Source: Chlamydia serpentis
Lineage (GTDB): Bacteria > Chlamydiota > Chlamydiia > Chlamydiales > Chlamydiaceae
Direction of reading: 5' to 3'
Length of the DNA: 64,000 nt
Assembly: GCF_900239945.1 (NCBI RefSeq)
Contig: NZ_LT993738.1
Coordinates: 1 to 64,000, forward strand
Below are positions 1 through 10,045 of this stretch, piece by piece. The position numbers were made by a program, and so were the translations under genes. The notes below the pieces were generated by a model. That model was not told where the DNA came from and did no database searches. It saw only the letters and a program-made list of their open reading frames with translations. Each line of letters starts with the position of its first letter. Position 1 is the first letter of the stretch.

Positions 1-282
1 CTAGTTTTTCTCAGAGTGATGAGAATGGCAGTTTCCAGAAGAACAACTGTCTCCTTGTGAACAATGGGATTTTTTGCTGCAGCAGCGACAAAAGCTTAAC
101 AAGCAAATAATGCCAGCGATTCCAATGACAATATAGGTAATTTGGGTGGCAGGAGTAGAAATACCTCCACACAACTTGGCAATAATATTTAATTTATTAT
201 GAGTTATTCCTATAATTCCCACATTCAATGCGCCAAGAACAACAATAAGAGAGGATAATCCTCGAATAATTTTGCCTAGCAT
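1..282 (-). CDS. DUF378-like small membrane protein with Cys/His-rich tail
   Basis: This encodes 93 residues of unknown function. An N-terminal hydrophobic segment (about residues 7-27) and a second one (about 48-66) make it a likely two-pass inner-membrane protein. The gene order, next to gatC, and the hydrophobic pattern fit the DUF378 family (CT001-like in Chlamydia, from memory). Most DUF378 proteins stop soon after the second helix. This one continues into about 27 residues very rich in Cys, Ser and His (starting CRCC, with later CSQGDSC, CSSGNC and CHSHH groups), which could bind metal or form disulfides. It is divergent from gatC. Coding region looks complete, with its stop at the window edge. 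Confidence 0.8.
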   Translation of the reverse strand: MLGKIIRGLSSLIVVLGALNVGIIGITHNKLNIIAKLCGGISTPATQITYIVIGIAGIICLLSFCRCCSKKSHCSQGDSCSSGNCHSHHSEKN

Positions 283-576
283 TGCTTTTCTCCTAAGTGA
301 TGTATGCTTAATTCCATCTTTTAATCTTTTTTGTAATTTAATAAACTTTTTTTTTCAAAAGACTTCTTTGCCGAAGAGTTTCTGTCTCGTTGACTTTTTG
401 CATACAAAGGTTTAAGTTATTCAAGAAGTTTTTGAACTTGATAAAGCTCCTGGTTTTTATGATTACAAAAGGAGAGTTCAAAATAAAATGTCAACTTTCC
501 AGGTGTAGATACACATCTTTTTCACTTCCCCTGAGAAAAAAGGACGTTTTCATAAGTTGCAATTTAGGATAATATT
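283..576. other. Intergenic region upstream of gatC
   Basis: This divergent intergenic stretch carries no convincing gene; a 60-codon open frame at 390-572 looks like chance. It should hold the promoters for the DUF378-like gene (leftward) and gatCAB (rightward). Confidence 0.5.
390..418 (+). promoter_or_regulatory. Possible sigma66-type promoter for gatCAB
   Basis: A TTGACT hexamer at 390-395 is followed after 17 bases by TAAGTT at 413-418. The -35 is close to consensus and the -10 is weak. It would give a leader of about 150 bases before gatC. This is inference from spacing only. Confidence 0.3.
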
Positions 577-879
577 ATGGAGCAATTTCATTTAGACAGG
601 GAAGAAATTTTACTTTTGGCAAAAGCCTCAGCACTGAAACTCTCTGAAGAGCTTATACAGGAGTACCAGACTTCTTTAAGTGCTGTTATTGCTTCTATGA
701 AAGAAGCGCTTTCCATAGACATTGAGGATGTAACTTCAGAACCTTTGCTAACCCATGTGGTGAGTCTTGAAGACTTAAGAGAAGATGCGGTTATTCCAGA
801 TTTTACTCGACAAGAATTCTTAAGTAACGTTCCAGAGTCTTTAGGGGGGCTAGTAAAAGTCCCCGCAGTTATCAAGTAA
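577..879 (+). CDS. gatC: Asp-tRNA(Asn)/Glu-tRNA(Gln) amidotransferase subunit C
   Basis: GatC (100 residues, normal length) is the small subunit of the GatCAB amidotransferase, which converts misacylated Glu-tRNA(Gln) and Asp-tRNA(Asn) to the correct amides. It wraps around GatA and stabilises its contact with GatB. The sequence shows the usual N-terminal helix (LDREEILLLAKASALKLSEE) and the conserved LREDAV segment near residue 70. It is first in the gatC-gatA-gatB operon, 16 bases ahead of gatA. Chlamydiae that lack GlnRS or AsnRS rely on this enzyme for translation. Confidence 0.95.
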   Translation: MEQFHLDREEILLLAKASALKLSEELIQEYQTSLSAVIASMKEALSIDIEDVTSEPLLTHVVSLEDLREDAVIPDFTRQEFLSNVPESLGGLVKVPAVIK

Positions 880-895
880 GGGGGCCCAAGAAGTC

Positions 896-2371
896 ATGTA
901 CCGATATAGTGCTTTAGAGTTGGCAAAGGCCGTAACTTTAGGTGAACTTACAGCGACAGGAGTCACTCAGCATTTTTTCCATAGAATAGAAGAAGCCGAA
1001 GGACAAGTAGGCGCGTTTATATCTTTATGTAAGGAACGTGCTTTAGAACAAGCTGAGCTTATTGATATTAAGCGTGAACGTGGCGAATCTCTAGGGAAAC
1101 TTGCAGGTGTTCCTATAGGAATTAAAGATAACATCCATGTTGTAGGGTTGAATACTACCTGTGCGTCTCGTATGTTAGAAAATTACCGAGCCTCATTCAA
1201 TGCTACGGTTGTAGAAAGAATAGAAAAAGAAGACGGTATTATCTTAGGCAAACTCAATATGGATGAGTTTGCTATGGGATCAACAACACGCTACTCTGCT
1301 TTTCATCCTACCTATAATCCTTGGGATTTATCTCGTGTTCCTGGAGGCTCTTCTGGAGGCTCTGCTGCTGCAGTCTCTGCAAAATTTTGTCCTGTAGCCC
1401 TAGGATCAGATACAGGAGGGTCTATCCGTCAGCCTGCAGCATTTTGTGGCGTTGTTGGTTTTAAGCCTTCCTACGGAGCAGTTTCTCGTTACGGCTTAGT
1501 AGCTTTCGCCTCCTCCTTAGATCAAATTGGCCCTTTAGCCAATACTGTAGAAGACGTAGCTCTTATGATGGATGTTTGTGCAGGTAAAGATCCTAAAGAT
1601 ATGACATCAAGAGCTTTTTTTAAAGATTCTTTTGTCAGTAAGTTGTCAATGGAAGTCCCTAAGCTTATTGGAATTCCTAGAACATTTTTAGAGGGACTCC
1701 GTGACGATGTTAAAGAAAATTTTTTCTCTTCTTTAGCTGTTTTTGAGGATAAGGGTGCACATATTATAGATGTGGATTTGGATATTCTTAGTCATGCGGT
1801 ATCTATATACTACATTTTAGCATCTGCAGAAGCAGCAACTAATTTAGCTAGATTTGATGGGATCCGTTATGGCTTTCGTTCTGTTGAGGCTCATACGATT
1901 AGTGATATTTATGAGTTGTCTCGGGCAGAAAGTTTTGGAAAAGAAGTGATGCGTAGGATTCTTTTAGGAAATTATGTTTTGTCTGCAGAGAGGCAAAATA
2001 TTTATTATAAGAAAGCTACAGCGGTTCGCGCCAAGATTATAAAAGCCTTTAAAACAGTATTTGAAAAGTGTGAAATCTTAGCAATGCCTGTCTGTGCGAC
2101 TCCTGCTTTTGCAATAGGAGAAATTTTAGATCCTATTACTTTATATTTACAGGATATCTACACCGTCGCTATGAATTTAGCATATCTTCCTGCCATGGCA
2201 GTTCCTTCTGGATTTTCTAAAGAAGGCTTGCCTCTAGGATTGCAAATCATTGGAGAGCAAGGTCAGGATCAGCAAGTGTGTCAGATAGGCTATAGTTTTC
2301 AAGAACATGCTCAGATTAAGCAATTATTTGCTGAGAGATATGCTCAAACTATAGTTCTAGGAGGTAAATAA
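896..2371 (+). CDS. gatA: Asp/Glu-tRNA amidotransferase subunit A (amidase)
   Basis: GatA (491 residues) is the glutaminase/amidase subunit that releases ammonia from glutamine for GatB. The amidase-signature catalytic set is visible: Lys77 in GIKDNI, cis-Ser152 in [11 protein letters not shown] and nucleophile Ser176 in [12 protein letters not shown]. Length and full amidase fold agree with the family. The start ATG follows gatC by 16 bases, and its last base is the first base of the gatB ATG (TAATG overlap), which implies translational coupling. Confidence 0.97.
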   Translation: MYRYSALELAKAVTLGELTATGVTQHFFHRIEEAEGQVGAFISLCKERALEQAELIDIKRERGESLGKLAGVPIGIKDNIHVVGLNTTCASRMLENYRASFNATVVERIEKEDGIILGKLNMDEFAMGSTTRYSAFHPTYNPWDLSRVPGGSSGGSAAAVSAKFCPVALGSDTGGSIRQPAAFCGVVGFKPSYGAVSRYGLVAFASSLDQIGPLANTVEDVALMMDVCAGKDPKDMTSRAFFKDSFVSKLSMEVPKLIGIPRTFLEGLRDDVKENFFSSLAVFEDKGAHIIDVDLDILSHAVSIYYILASAEAATNLARFDGIRYGFRSVEAHTISDIYELSRAESFGKEVMRRILLGNYVLSAERQNIYYKKATAVRAKIIKAFKTVFEKCEILAMPVCATPAFAIGEILDPITLYLQDIYTVAMNLAYLPAMAVPSGFSKEGLPLGLQIIGEQGQDQQVCQIGYSFQEHAQIKQLFAERYAQTIVLGGK

Positions 2372-3837
2372 TGAGCGCTGTTTACGCAGACTGGGAATCT
2401 GTGATAGGACTTGAAGTTCATGTAGAATTAAATACAGTATCAAAATTATTTAGCCCTGCTTTAAACCGTTTTGGAGATGAGCCGAATACCAATATCTCTA
2501 CTGTATGTACAGGATTGCCTGGGTCTTTACCTGTATTGAATAAAGCTGCTGTTCATAAAGCAGTACTTTTCGGCTGTGCAATTCAAGGAGAAATTTCTTT
2601 GTTTAGTCGTTTTGATAGAAAGTCATATTTCTATCCTGATAGTCCTAGAAATTTCCAAATAACACAATTTGAATATCCTATTGTCAGAGGAGGCCACGTT
2701 AAGGCTATTGTTCAAGGGAAAGAACGTTATTTCGAGTTGGCCCAAACTCATATAGAAGATGATGCTGGAATGTTAAAGCACTTTGGAGAGTTCGCTGGTG
2801 TCGACTACAATCGTGCAGGAGTTCCTCTGATTGAGATCGTCTCGAAGCCTTGTATGTTTTCTCCTGAAGATGCTGTTGCTTATGCAACTGCTTTAGTCTC
2901 GCTATTAGACTATATCGGGATCTCTGACTGTAACATGGAAGAAGGTTCTATCCGTTTTGATGTGAATATTTCTGTGCGTCCTAAAGGAGCTCAAGAACTT
3001 CGCAATAAGGTGGAAATCAAAAATATGAATTCATTTGCTTTTATGGCCCAAGCTTTAGAAGCAGAAAAACGACGTCAGGTTGATGAATATCTCGCAAATC
3101 CAAGTGAAGATCCTAAAGTTGTAATTCCTGCAGCTACTTACCGTTGGGATCCTGAGAAGAAAAAAACCATTTTAATGCGTCTTAAAGAGAGTGCTGAAGA
3201 TTATAAGTATTTTCCTGAACCTGATTTACCGACCCTGCAGTTGACAGAGGCATATATTGAAGAGGTTCGCAAAACATTGCCCGAGCTTCCATATGATAAA
3301 TATCATCGCTATATTAAAGATTACGGTCTGTCTGAAGATATTGCCGTTATTCTTATTAGTGATAAGTATACAGCCGCATTTTTTGAAGCTGCCTGTAAAG
3401 ACTGTAAGAATTTCCGATCTTTATCCAACTGGATAACTGTAGAATTTGGAGGTCGGTGCAAAACTTTGGGGCTAAAACTACCCTCTTCAGGAATTTTCCC
3501 TCAGGGAGTAGCTCAGTTAGTTAATGCTATCGACCAAGGTATTGTCACAGGAAAGATTGCTAAAGAAATTGCTGATATCATGATAGAGTCACCAGGGAAA
3601 AATCCTAGTGAAATTCTTAAAGAGAATCCTGGCCTTCTTCCTATGGCGGATGAGTCCGCATTACAGGCAATCATTACTGAAGTGGTTCTCAAAAATCCTG
3701 AGTCTGTTATCGATTATAAGAATGGAAAAATCAAAGCTCTAGGATTTTTAGTCGGGCAGATTATGAAGTGTACAGAAGGAAAAGCTCCTCCTAAACGAGT
3801 TAATGAACTGTTGCTCCTAGAATTAGATAAAAACTAA
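2371..3837 (+). CDS. gatB: Asp/Glu-tRNA amidotransferase subunit B
   Basis: GatB (488 residues) binds the misacylated tRNA, activates the acyl side chain by phosphorylation and receives ammonia from GatA. Family signatures are visible: the start IGLEVHVEL, the central [14 protein letters not shown] and EDDAGMLKH segments, and [13 protein letters not shown]. The C-terminal part (about 330-488) is the helical GatB/YqeY tRNA-binding domain, ending [11 protein letters not shown]. It overlaps the gatA stop and is followed by a strong hairpin terminator, so it closes the operon. Confidence 0.97.
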   Translation: MSAVYADWESVIGLEVHVELNTVSKLFSPALNRFGDEPNTNISTVCTGLPGSLPVLNKAAVHKAVLFGCAIQGEISLFSRFDRKSYFYPDSPRNFQITQFEYPIVRGGHVKAIVQGKERYFELAQTHIEDDAGMLKHFGEFAGVDYNRAGVPLIEIVSKPCMFSPEDAVAYATALVSLLDYIGISDCNMEEGSIRFDVNISVRPKGAQELRNKVEIKNMNSFAFMAQALEAEKRRQVDEYLANPSEDPKVVIPAATYRWDPEKKKTILMRLKESAEDYKYFPEPDLPTLQLTEAYIEEVRKTLPELPYDKYHRYIKDYGLSEDIAVILISDKYTAAFFEAACKDCKNFRSLSNWITVEFGGRCKTLGLKLPSSGIFPQGVAQLVNAIDQGIVTGKIAKEIADIMIESPGKNPSEILKENPGLLPMADESALQAIITEVVLKNPESVIDYKNGKIKALGFLVGQIMKCTEGKAPPKRVNELLLLELDKN

Positions 3838-3852
3838 AGTTCCTCAAAAATA

Positions 3853-3895
3853 AAAAAGCACGTATTTAGAATGCTCTGATACGTGCTTTTTATTT
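3853..3895 (+). terminator. Rho-independent terminator after gatB
   Basis: A perfect 13-bp stem (AAAAAGCACGTAT at 3853-3865 pairing with ATACGTGCTTTTT at 3879-3891) with a 13-base loop is followed by a T-rich run. It sits 15 bases past the gatB stop. The A-tract/T-tract flanks would let it work in both directions. Confidence 0.88.
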
Positions 3896-4025
3896 AAATC
3901 TTAGTTTCTTGCTTTTTAAAAAGGCAAGCAAGTCAAATGAGCTCCCTTATAGTCGCTTCCAGGTCTTGAACTTAAGAAGAATACAGATAAGCTCAATATC
4001 TTCGCTGCATATTTATTTTATTATT

Positions 4026-4051
4026 TTGAACTAACAATAAATTATTATAAT
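4026..4051 (+). promoter_or_regulatory. Possible promoter of the first pmp gene
   Basis: A perfect TATAAT at 4046-4051 lies about 70 bases before the chosen pmp start. The best upstream -35-like sequence (TTGAAC, 4026-4031) is only 14 bases away, shorter than ideal, so the -35 is doubtful. Confidence 0.35.
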
Positions 4052-4119
4052 CGACTTGCTTTCTTATCTTTGTTGAAGTATTTCTAAAAAATAGGCTTGT
4101 TTTTATTTTGGTGCTAGAA

Positions 4120-6870
4120 ATGAGACGTATGCAATATAGATTGCCAGCAATTGTTGCTCTGATGGTGCTATCTATAACTTATACTTCATTGGGTGCTGCT
4201 GTACTTCCTTTAGGTCCTGAAAATAGTTTTAATGGAAACGGTAAGATTTCCTACTCTTATGATGTTCAACCTGATGATGTATACAACCTCGCAGGTGACG
4301 TCTCAATATCTAATGTGGATAATTCTTCAGTAAATAAAGCTTGTTTTGACGTCACTTCAGGAAGTATGACGTTTTTAGGAAATGAGCACAGACTATACTG
4401 TAGGAATATTAAATCAGGAACTACTTTAGAAGGAGTTGTACTTTCTTCTAAAGGTACTCAAGCAACAGTACGCTTTTCTGGATTTTCCTTATTATCATTT
4501 ATTGAGAGTCCTAGCGATATAGGAGAGCAGGGATGTTTTTATGTGAAAAATGCTCTTATGCTCTTAAATAATAATTTAATCCGTTTTGAAAAAAATAGAA
4601 GTAAGACTAAAGGCGGTGCTATTAACGCTGGAAATGTCACTCTAGCGGGTAACTACAATTCTGTGATGTTCTATGACAATGAAGCGGTCTCTAGTGGTGG
4701 AGCTATTCATGCTTCAGGTTCTATACAAATTATGGTAAACCAGGGTGCGGTAAGTTTCTTACAAAATAATGCTAAGAACGGCTTGGGCGGGGCATTGTAT
4801 TCTAATGGGGATATAGATATTTCTCAGAATACGCATGTTATATTTAGGGATAATCAGGCATTGACTACTGATATAGGTCAGGGGGGAGCAATATGCTGTC
4901 TTCCTCAATCAGGCAGCAGTGCCCCTGTTCCGGTTCTAACTTTATCTGGCAATAAAGGAGTCATTTTCGAAAGAAACAGGTCTATAATTGGAGGCGGAGC
5001 TATTTATGCTAGGAGATTGACTATCTCTTCAGGAGGACCTACTTTATTTATCAATAACATAGTTGATATGAATTCGACAAATCTAGGTGGAGCTATTACG
5101 ATTGATTCTGGAGGAGAGTTGATACTAACAGCAGAGCAAGGGAATATTACCTTTCAAGGAAATCATACCAGCAATAATACTCTAAATGCTCTCCATCTTC
5201 GAAGTAATGCTAAATTCCTTAAGTTACAAGCAAGAGATGGATTTTCTGTAGAATTTTATGATCCTATTACTTCTGAAGCAGACGGATCGACTAATTTGAA
5301 TATTAACGGAGATCCTAAAAATAAAGTATATACAGGGAGCATCCTCTTTTCTGGAGCCAAGAGTATATCAAAAGACATTAAGAATTTTCAATCTGTGATC
5401 CCACAGAATGTGAATCTTTCAGCAGGCTCATTAGTTCTTAAGGGAGGTGCAGATTTAACAGTCTCCAAGTTTACTCAATCTCCAGAATCACGCTTAATTA
5501 TGGATTTAGGAACGAGACTTCAAGCCTCTAAAGAAGACATTACAATAACGAAACTCGCTATTAATATAGATACTTTGACTTCATCCTCAATACCAGCAGT
5601 TATAAAGGCAAATAAACAAATATCTATCACAAGTCCTATTGAACTTATCACAGCTGGTATTGTTTATGACAATGTTGGTATGAGAAATGATCAGAACTTC
5701 TCTTTACTTGTTTTAGAACCTGGAACTGGTGCCGCAGTCACTGTTCTTAACTCTATATCAGAGAATCCTCACTTTGGCTTTCAAGGGAGTTGGAAGTTAG
5801 CTTGGTCGGGAACAGGAAGGCAGGTCGGAGAACTTGCGTGGCATAAAACAGGATATCGTCCTAGCCCTGAAAAAGAAGGAAATTTAGTATCTAATATCTT
5901 GTGGGGGAATTTTATAGATATAAAATCATTAATGCACATCCAAGAAAGCTATGGGTGGAGCCTTCAGACAGATCGTAGTATTTGTATTGATGGGATCGGA
6001 AATTTCTTCCACTTATCTGCATCAGAGAAGAATAAAAGGTATCGTCATAACAGTGCTGGGTATGTTTTATCTATAAATAATGAGTTAACTCCTACGCATT
6101 ATACTTCTTTAGCATTTTCTCAAATTTTCAGTAGGGATAAAGACTATGCGGTCTCTAAAAATGAATATAGAATGTATTTAGGATCTTATCTCTGTCAATA
6201 CACAACATCTCTAAATACCATCTTCCATTATGTCGCACGTAGTCATAATCTGAAAGTTGGTATTCCGATAAGAAGGGTTCCTCAAAATCCTCCTCTGATC
6301 TTTCAATTTCTATGTACTTATGGACATGTCTGCAATCACATGAAAACAGACTATACAGATATTCCTATGGTGAGAAACAGCTGGAGGAACAATTGCTGTG
6401 CTATGAATTGTGGAGCAAGTATGCCGTTATTGCTATTTGAGAATGGTAGAGTTTTCCAAGCTGCAATACCGTTTATGAAGTTGCAATTAGTGTACGCTTA
6501 TCAAAGATCTTTTAAAGAAACTATTACAAATGGTCGTAGGTTCAGCAGAGGTAGTTTGACATGTATTTCTCTTCCTCTAGGGGTGCGTTTTGAAAAACTT
6601 GCCCCCTCTGAAAATTTACTCTATGATTTTAGTTTCTCTTACGTTCCTGATCTTTTCCGCAATAATCCTTCATGCGAAGGTGGGTTAGTTATTAGTAGAG
6701 ACTCCTGGCTGACATCAGCAACAAACTTATCAAAACATGCTTTTGTTGGTCGTGGAATGAGTCGTTACAATTTCAATGATTACACAGAATTCTTTTGTGA
6801 AGGGGGTGTAGAATGGCGACCTCATTCTCGCAATTATAATATAAATTGTGGGAGTAAGTTTCGTTTTTAG
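4120..6870 (+). CDS. Polymorphic outer membrane protein (Pmp autotransporter)
   Basis: This is a Pmp-family autotransporter of about 916 residues, expected to be exported by Sec and inserted in the chlamydial outer membrane, where Pmps act as adhesins and antigens. A signal peptide opens the protein (MRRMQYRLPAIVALMVL..., probable cleavage near SLGAA). The passenger (about 60-400) carries the diagnostic repeats GGA(I/L) (GGAINAG, GGAIHAS, GGALYSN, GGAICCL, GGAIYAR, GGAITID) and FxxN (FYDN, FLQN, FRDN, FERN, FINN, FQGN). The last ~290 residues look like the transporter barrel, ending in Phe (SKFRF). In-frame TTG 4108 and GTG 4111 lie upstream; I prefer the ATG at 4120, which starts cleanly at the signal peptide. 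From position it is probably pmp_1 of the G family. Confidence 0.93.
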   Translation: MRRMQYRLPAIVALMVLSITYTSLGAAVLPLGPENSFNGNGKISYSYDVQPDDVYNLAGDVSISNVDNSSVNKACFDVTSGSMTFLGNEHRLYCRNIKSGTTLEGVVLSSKGTQATVRFSGFSLLSFIESPSDIGEQGCFYVKNALMLLNNNLIRFEKNRSKTKGGAINAGNVTLAGNYNSVMFYDNEAVSSGGAIHASGSIQIMVNQGAVSFLQNNAKNGLGGALYSNGDIDISQNTHVIFRDNQALTTDIGQGGAICCLPQSGSSAPVPVLTLSGNKGVIFERNRSIIGGGAIYARRLTISSGGPTLFINNIVDMNSTNLGGAITIDSGGELILTAEQGNITFQGNHTSNNTLNALHLRSNAKFLKLQARDGFSVEFYDPITSEADGSTNLNINGDPKNKVYTGSILFSGAKSISKDIKNFQSVIPQNVNLSAGSLVLKGGADLTVSKFTQSPESRLIMDLGTRLQASKEDITITKLAINIDTLTSSSIPAVIKANKQISITSPIELITAGIVYDNVGMRNDQNFSLLVLEPGTGAAVTVLNSISENPHFGFQGSWKLAWSGTGRQVGELAWHKTGYRPSPEKEGNLVSNILWGNFIDIKSLMHIQESYGWSLQTDRSICIDGIGNFFHLSASEKNKRYRHNSAGYVLSINNELTPTHYTSLAFSQIFSRDKDYAVSKNEYRMYLGSYLCQYTTSLNTIFHYVARSHNLKVGIPIRRVPQNPPLIFQFLCTYGHVCNHMKTDYTDIPMVRNSWRNNCCAMNCGASMPLLLFENGRVFQAAIPFMKLQLVYAYQRSFKETITNGRRFSRGSLTCISLPLGVRFEKLAPSENLLYDFSFSYVPDLFRNNPSCEGGLVISRDSWLTSATNLSKHAFVGRGMSRYNFNDYTEFFCEGGVEWRPHSRNYNINCGSKFRF

Positions 6871-7248
6871 GTAAAAAGTGCTTCTTGAAAATGAAAGTAA
6901 CATACTCTTTTTTGTCTGTTTCTAGATCTCCTCTAGAGGTGATCCCGTCTTCTCCGAATAAATTTTATATTTTACAAAACCCAAATGCTTTTCTAGTTTT
7001 TATCATACTCTCTGGGAGAAAATCCTTTAGAAGTTAAGCTCTGTCGGGTGAATTTAAAGTAAGTAATCTAAAAAATAGATTTTTTAATTTTATTGTCAAT
7101 TCGCACGTAACCATTAAGTAATTAATGACTTGTTATGGATAAATCCCTTCTTTACCTTTTAATATACGTAAACTTTAAGAATTTTTTATTAAGGGGTTTT
7201 GTTTTAAGATCTTTGTGCAGTTTTTTATTAACACTTTGATTGAAATCA
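6871..7248. other. AT-rich gap between pmp and Inc-like gene
   Basis: About 380 bases with no credible coding frame. It should hold the pmp terminator and the promoter of the next gene, but I see no strong hairpin or clear promoter. Confidence 0.5.
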
Positions 7249-9681
7249 ATGACATCAATATCACCTTCTATTTCTACAACCTCTTTGCAAAGGGATCATC
7301 ATCGTCCAATTAGTAAACTTCGTATTCTTGGAATATCTCTATTAGCTTGTAGTATTATTTTGATTGCGGGTGGAATTGTGCTCTTTACTGTGCTAATTCC
7401 AGGGTTAAGCTCAATAATTTCCTTAGGAACAGGAATTGGATCCTGTGCTTTAGGAGGTATTTTATTTTGTTTGGGTTTGTTTTTAATCTTGAAAAAAGAA
7501 GCAGTGCCTTTAGTGCAAGATACCTTTGATGAGATAGTGGTTGAAGAAGGTGGTATCGTCGAAGAACAGCAGGTTGTGGAACAACAGGATATTGAACGGA
7601 AGCAGCAGGTTGAAACAACTATAGAAAGGCTGAATCAAGAGCTTAGTTCATTTGAAGGTTACATTCAATCTGTAGAGGTTGGTTTAGAGAAGATGAAGAG
7701 TTTTCCTTACAATGATGAAGGAGTGACTGAGAACACTAAACACAAATTAAAAATTCTAACGGCATCTTTAGAAGGAATTATTCCAGAGCTTGTGGATATC
7801 AGACGTATTCTTGAAGAAGAGGAGTTTCATGTTGTCTCTATGCATAAACACTTTCGGGCAATTGGTGAGAGTTTAGTTAACAGAGAAATTGTAGCACGGG
7901 ATTATGACTTAGATAATTTAAAGGATATAACAGCTTGTTACCCTGATTGTCCTATAGGTGTACGGTTTATTAATTTTTTCCAGAAAACGATAACAAGGTT
8001 TATGAATTTGACAGAAGCTATTTTAGAGACTCTAGGTGTTGCTAAGATAAGAGACCATGGCGTAGCAAAGGAGATATTCGAAAAGAATTGTGTATTGCTA
8101 GAGAATACTGTTTATGGGAGTTTAGAAAAGAGCTATAGAAACCTAGGTCTAATGTCTGCAAAGATGCACCTGCTACATGAAAATTCTCTATTTCAATGGG
8201 AAGATAACAAGGAGATAATTGAGAAAAAGAAACAAGAGTTGACCGATATGTGTCTACATACTCATAGGAAGGTATTTTTTGGATTAAGTGATGATAATGT
8301 GGTCGATATAACTACGAATGTTCAAGATTGGAATTTATCTGACATTATTTCTAGAAATAAGCTGAGTGAAATGGAGAACAGTCAAGAATGGAATAAGAAG
8401 TTGGCTTTGAAAAATCAAGCCTTAGCATATACGAATGCTAAAATTAATTTAAAAAATCAAAAGGACTTAAAGCAGATTGAAAGTTCTTTTATCTCTTCTT
8501 GGGAACAGTTTCGAAGATCTGAATACGAAAAAGCAAAGAATAGATTAGAGGTCGTCAAAGGGTTCTATCCCGATATAGAGTCTATCCCAGAAGAACAAAC
8601 TGAGTCTGAAGAGCGCTCTATCATTCTTCCACTGCGAAGCGATGTTATTAAATCAGCAAAGGAACTGGCTGGTGACTTTAAATCTCTTCAAGAGGATGCT
8701 TGGGAATCTCTTAAAGAGTTTGTCCGAAACCTTAGAAAGAATCAGTCACTACCAAGAATGACACTTGAGAAGAAGAGAGAAATTGACGATAAACTTAGGG
8801 ATGCATCTAATTTTGTAGAAGCGACTTCTGCAAAGATAGAAACATTGGTCAAGTGTTTTAATAAAATAAATCCTATTTTTGAAGAAGAGGTAAGTAAAGT
8901 AGAAGTGCGAGATATCAGGGAGAGGCTAGATGTTTTGACATTAGAGTTAAAGGGAATTACTTCTCAGATTGAGAGTATAGAAAGTCTTATTGCTAAAGAG
9001 GAACTGCCCCTACTCCCTGTTAGACAAGCTTTAGAAAAAGCATATATTAAGAGCGATAGTTGTTCGAAGCTGATAATGGTAGCGAAGTCGTCTTTTGAAG
9101 GCGATATGAGATTCGAATCTATATATATTAGGTGGAATCATTTAGTTTCCAGATTACAAGAGATCGGCATAGCCGTTAAACAGGAAGCTGGAAGATTCTT
9201 AAATCTTGATCTTGATATTCTGGAGCAAAAATGTCTTCTTCAAGAAAGTAAAAAGAAACTAGAAGATGCAGGGCTAAAGTTTATACGAGAAACAGCTGTT
9301 GAAGCTACTTCTGATTTCCATTCTCTAACAAACAAATGGGAAGAGATGTTGGAATGTTTAAGCCCCTATTCTAAGCTGTACCTTAAGTATCACGAGGAAG
9401 AGAGAGCTCAGGCTGAAGCAAAGGTTCATAGGATGACAGAGAAATACCGAGCTTTCAAGATGGCTCTGGAGGCTATGAAATTTGATGAAGAAGCTCTACT
9501 GAGTCAAGAGATCTGTATTGAAGATGAGAGCAAACAACAAGAATCTGAAAAACAAGCCCTCCATTTAGCTTATTGTAAGTTCCGAGCTGCTCAATCTCGT
9601 TTAGCTAATTTAGAATCTGAGATAGTTGAGAGATCGACAGCTAAGAAATTTACAATGAAGAAATTTTGGCCTTCAAAGTGA
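7249..9681 (+). CDS. Inc-like protein with long coiled coil
   Basis: A hypothetical of about 810 residues. After a short polar N-terminus come two hydrophobic segments separated by a few residues (about 25-48 and 54-80), the bilobed arrangement typical of chlamydial inclusion-membrane proteins. The remaining ~720 residues are charged, Glu/Lys-rich and predicted helical or coiled coil. I infer a type III-secreted inclusion-membrane protein exposing a long rod to the host cytosol. TTG at 7240 is in frame, but the ATG at 7249 is the likelier start. It stands between pmp genes, where human C. pneumoniae isolates carry several related genes (recollection). Function unknown; SNARE-like or scaffolding roles are only possibilities. 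Confidence 0.85.
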   Translation: MTSISPSISTTSLQRDHHRPISKLRILGISLLACSIILIAGGIVLFTVLIPGLSSIISLGTGIGSCALGGILFCLGLFLILKKEAVPLVQDTFDEIVVEEGGIVEEQQVVEQQDIERKQQVETTIERLNQELSSFEGYIQSVEVGLEKMKSFPYNDEGVTENTKHKLKILTASLEGIIPELVDIRRILEEEEFHVVSMHKHFRAIGESLVNREIVARDYDLDNLKDITACYPDCPIGVRFINFFQKTITRFMNLTEAILETLGVAKIRDHGVAKEIFEKNCVLLENTVYGSLEKSYRNLGLMSAKMHLLHENSLFQWEDNKEIIEKKKQELTDMCLHTHRKVFFGLSDDNVVDITTNVQDWNLSDIISRNKLSEMENSQEWNKKLALKNQALAYTNAKINLKNQKDLKQIESSFISSWEQFRRSEYEKAKNRLEVVKGFYPDIESIPEEQTESEERSIILPLRSDVIKSAKELAGDFKSLQEDAWESLKEFVRNLRKNQSLPRMTLEKKREIDDKLRDASNFVEATSAKIETLVKCFNKINPIFEEEVSKVEVRDIRERLDVLTLELKGITSQIESIESLIAKEELPLLPVRQALEKAYIKSDSCSKLIMVAKSSFEGDMRFESIYIRWNHLVSRLQEIGIAVKQEAGRFLNLDLDILEQKCLLQESKKKLEDAGLKFIRETAVEATSDFHSLTNKWEEMLECLSPYSKLYLKYHEEERAQAEAKVHRMTEKYRAFKMALEAMKFDEEALLSQEICIEDESKQQESEKQALHLAYCKFRAAQSRLANLESEIVERSTAKKFTMKKFWPSK

Positions 9682-10045
9682 TCTTCTTAAAATCAAAGAT
9701 TTTACCTATTTGTGATAATAAGGAACTAATGATTTGAGCATATAATTTAGAGGTCTTTTGAACGCGACTCTTTTCTTCTTGGATAATTGTCTGATGTCAA
9801 TTTTAAGGATTTTCATTTTTAAGTAATATTCTTAACAAGCCTTTGCTAAGGTTTTCACTCATACGTGTCTTAAAGACATATTAATAGGAGGTGATTCTTT
9901 AGAGAGAATAGCTTCATTTAAATAGCAAATGCTTGCTTAGTAAGGGCGAAGTCAATCTTTACTTTTAAAGTGAATCTCTTGCCTTGTTTATCCTATTGAT
10001 GTATTTGCTGAAGTCTTAAGACTTAAATTAAAAAATGTTTTGGTA
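9682..10045. other. Intergenic gap with an orphan perfect Shine-Dalgarno
   Basis: This 364-base gap holds AGGAGGTGAT (9887-9896), a full match to the complement of the usual bacterial 16S rRNA 3' end, yet no ATG, GTG or TTG stands at a usable distance after it. The rest shows no reading frame. Confidence 0.6.

Noticed and set aside
390-572. 60-codon rightward frame upstream of gatC
   Set aside because: No Shine-Dalgarno, odd composition and no family resemblance; it covers the likely promoter region.
4881-4886. G6 run in the first pmp as a phase-variation tract
   Set aside because: Six bases is short compared with the long poly-G tracts of known phase-variable pmps and the frame is open.
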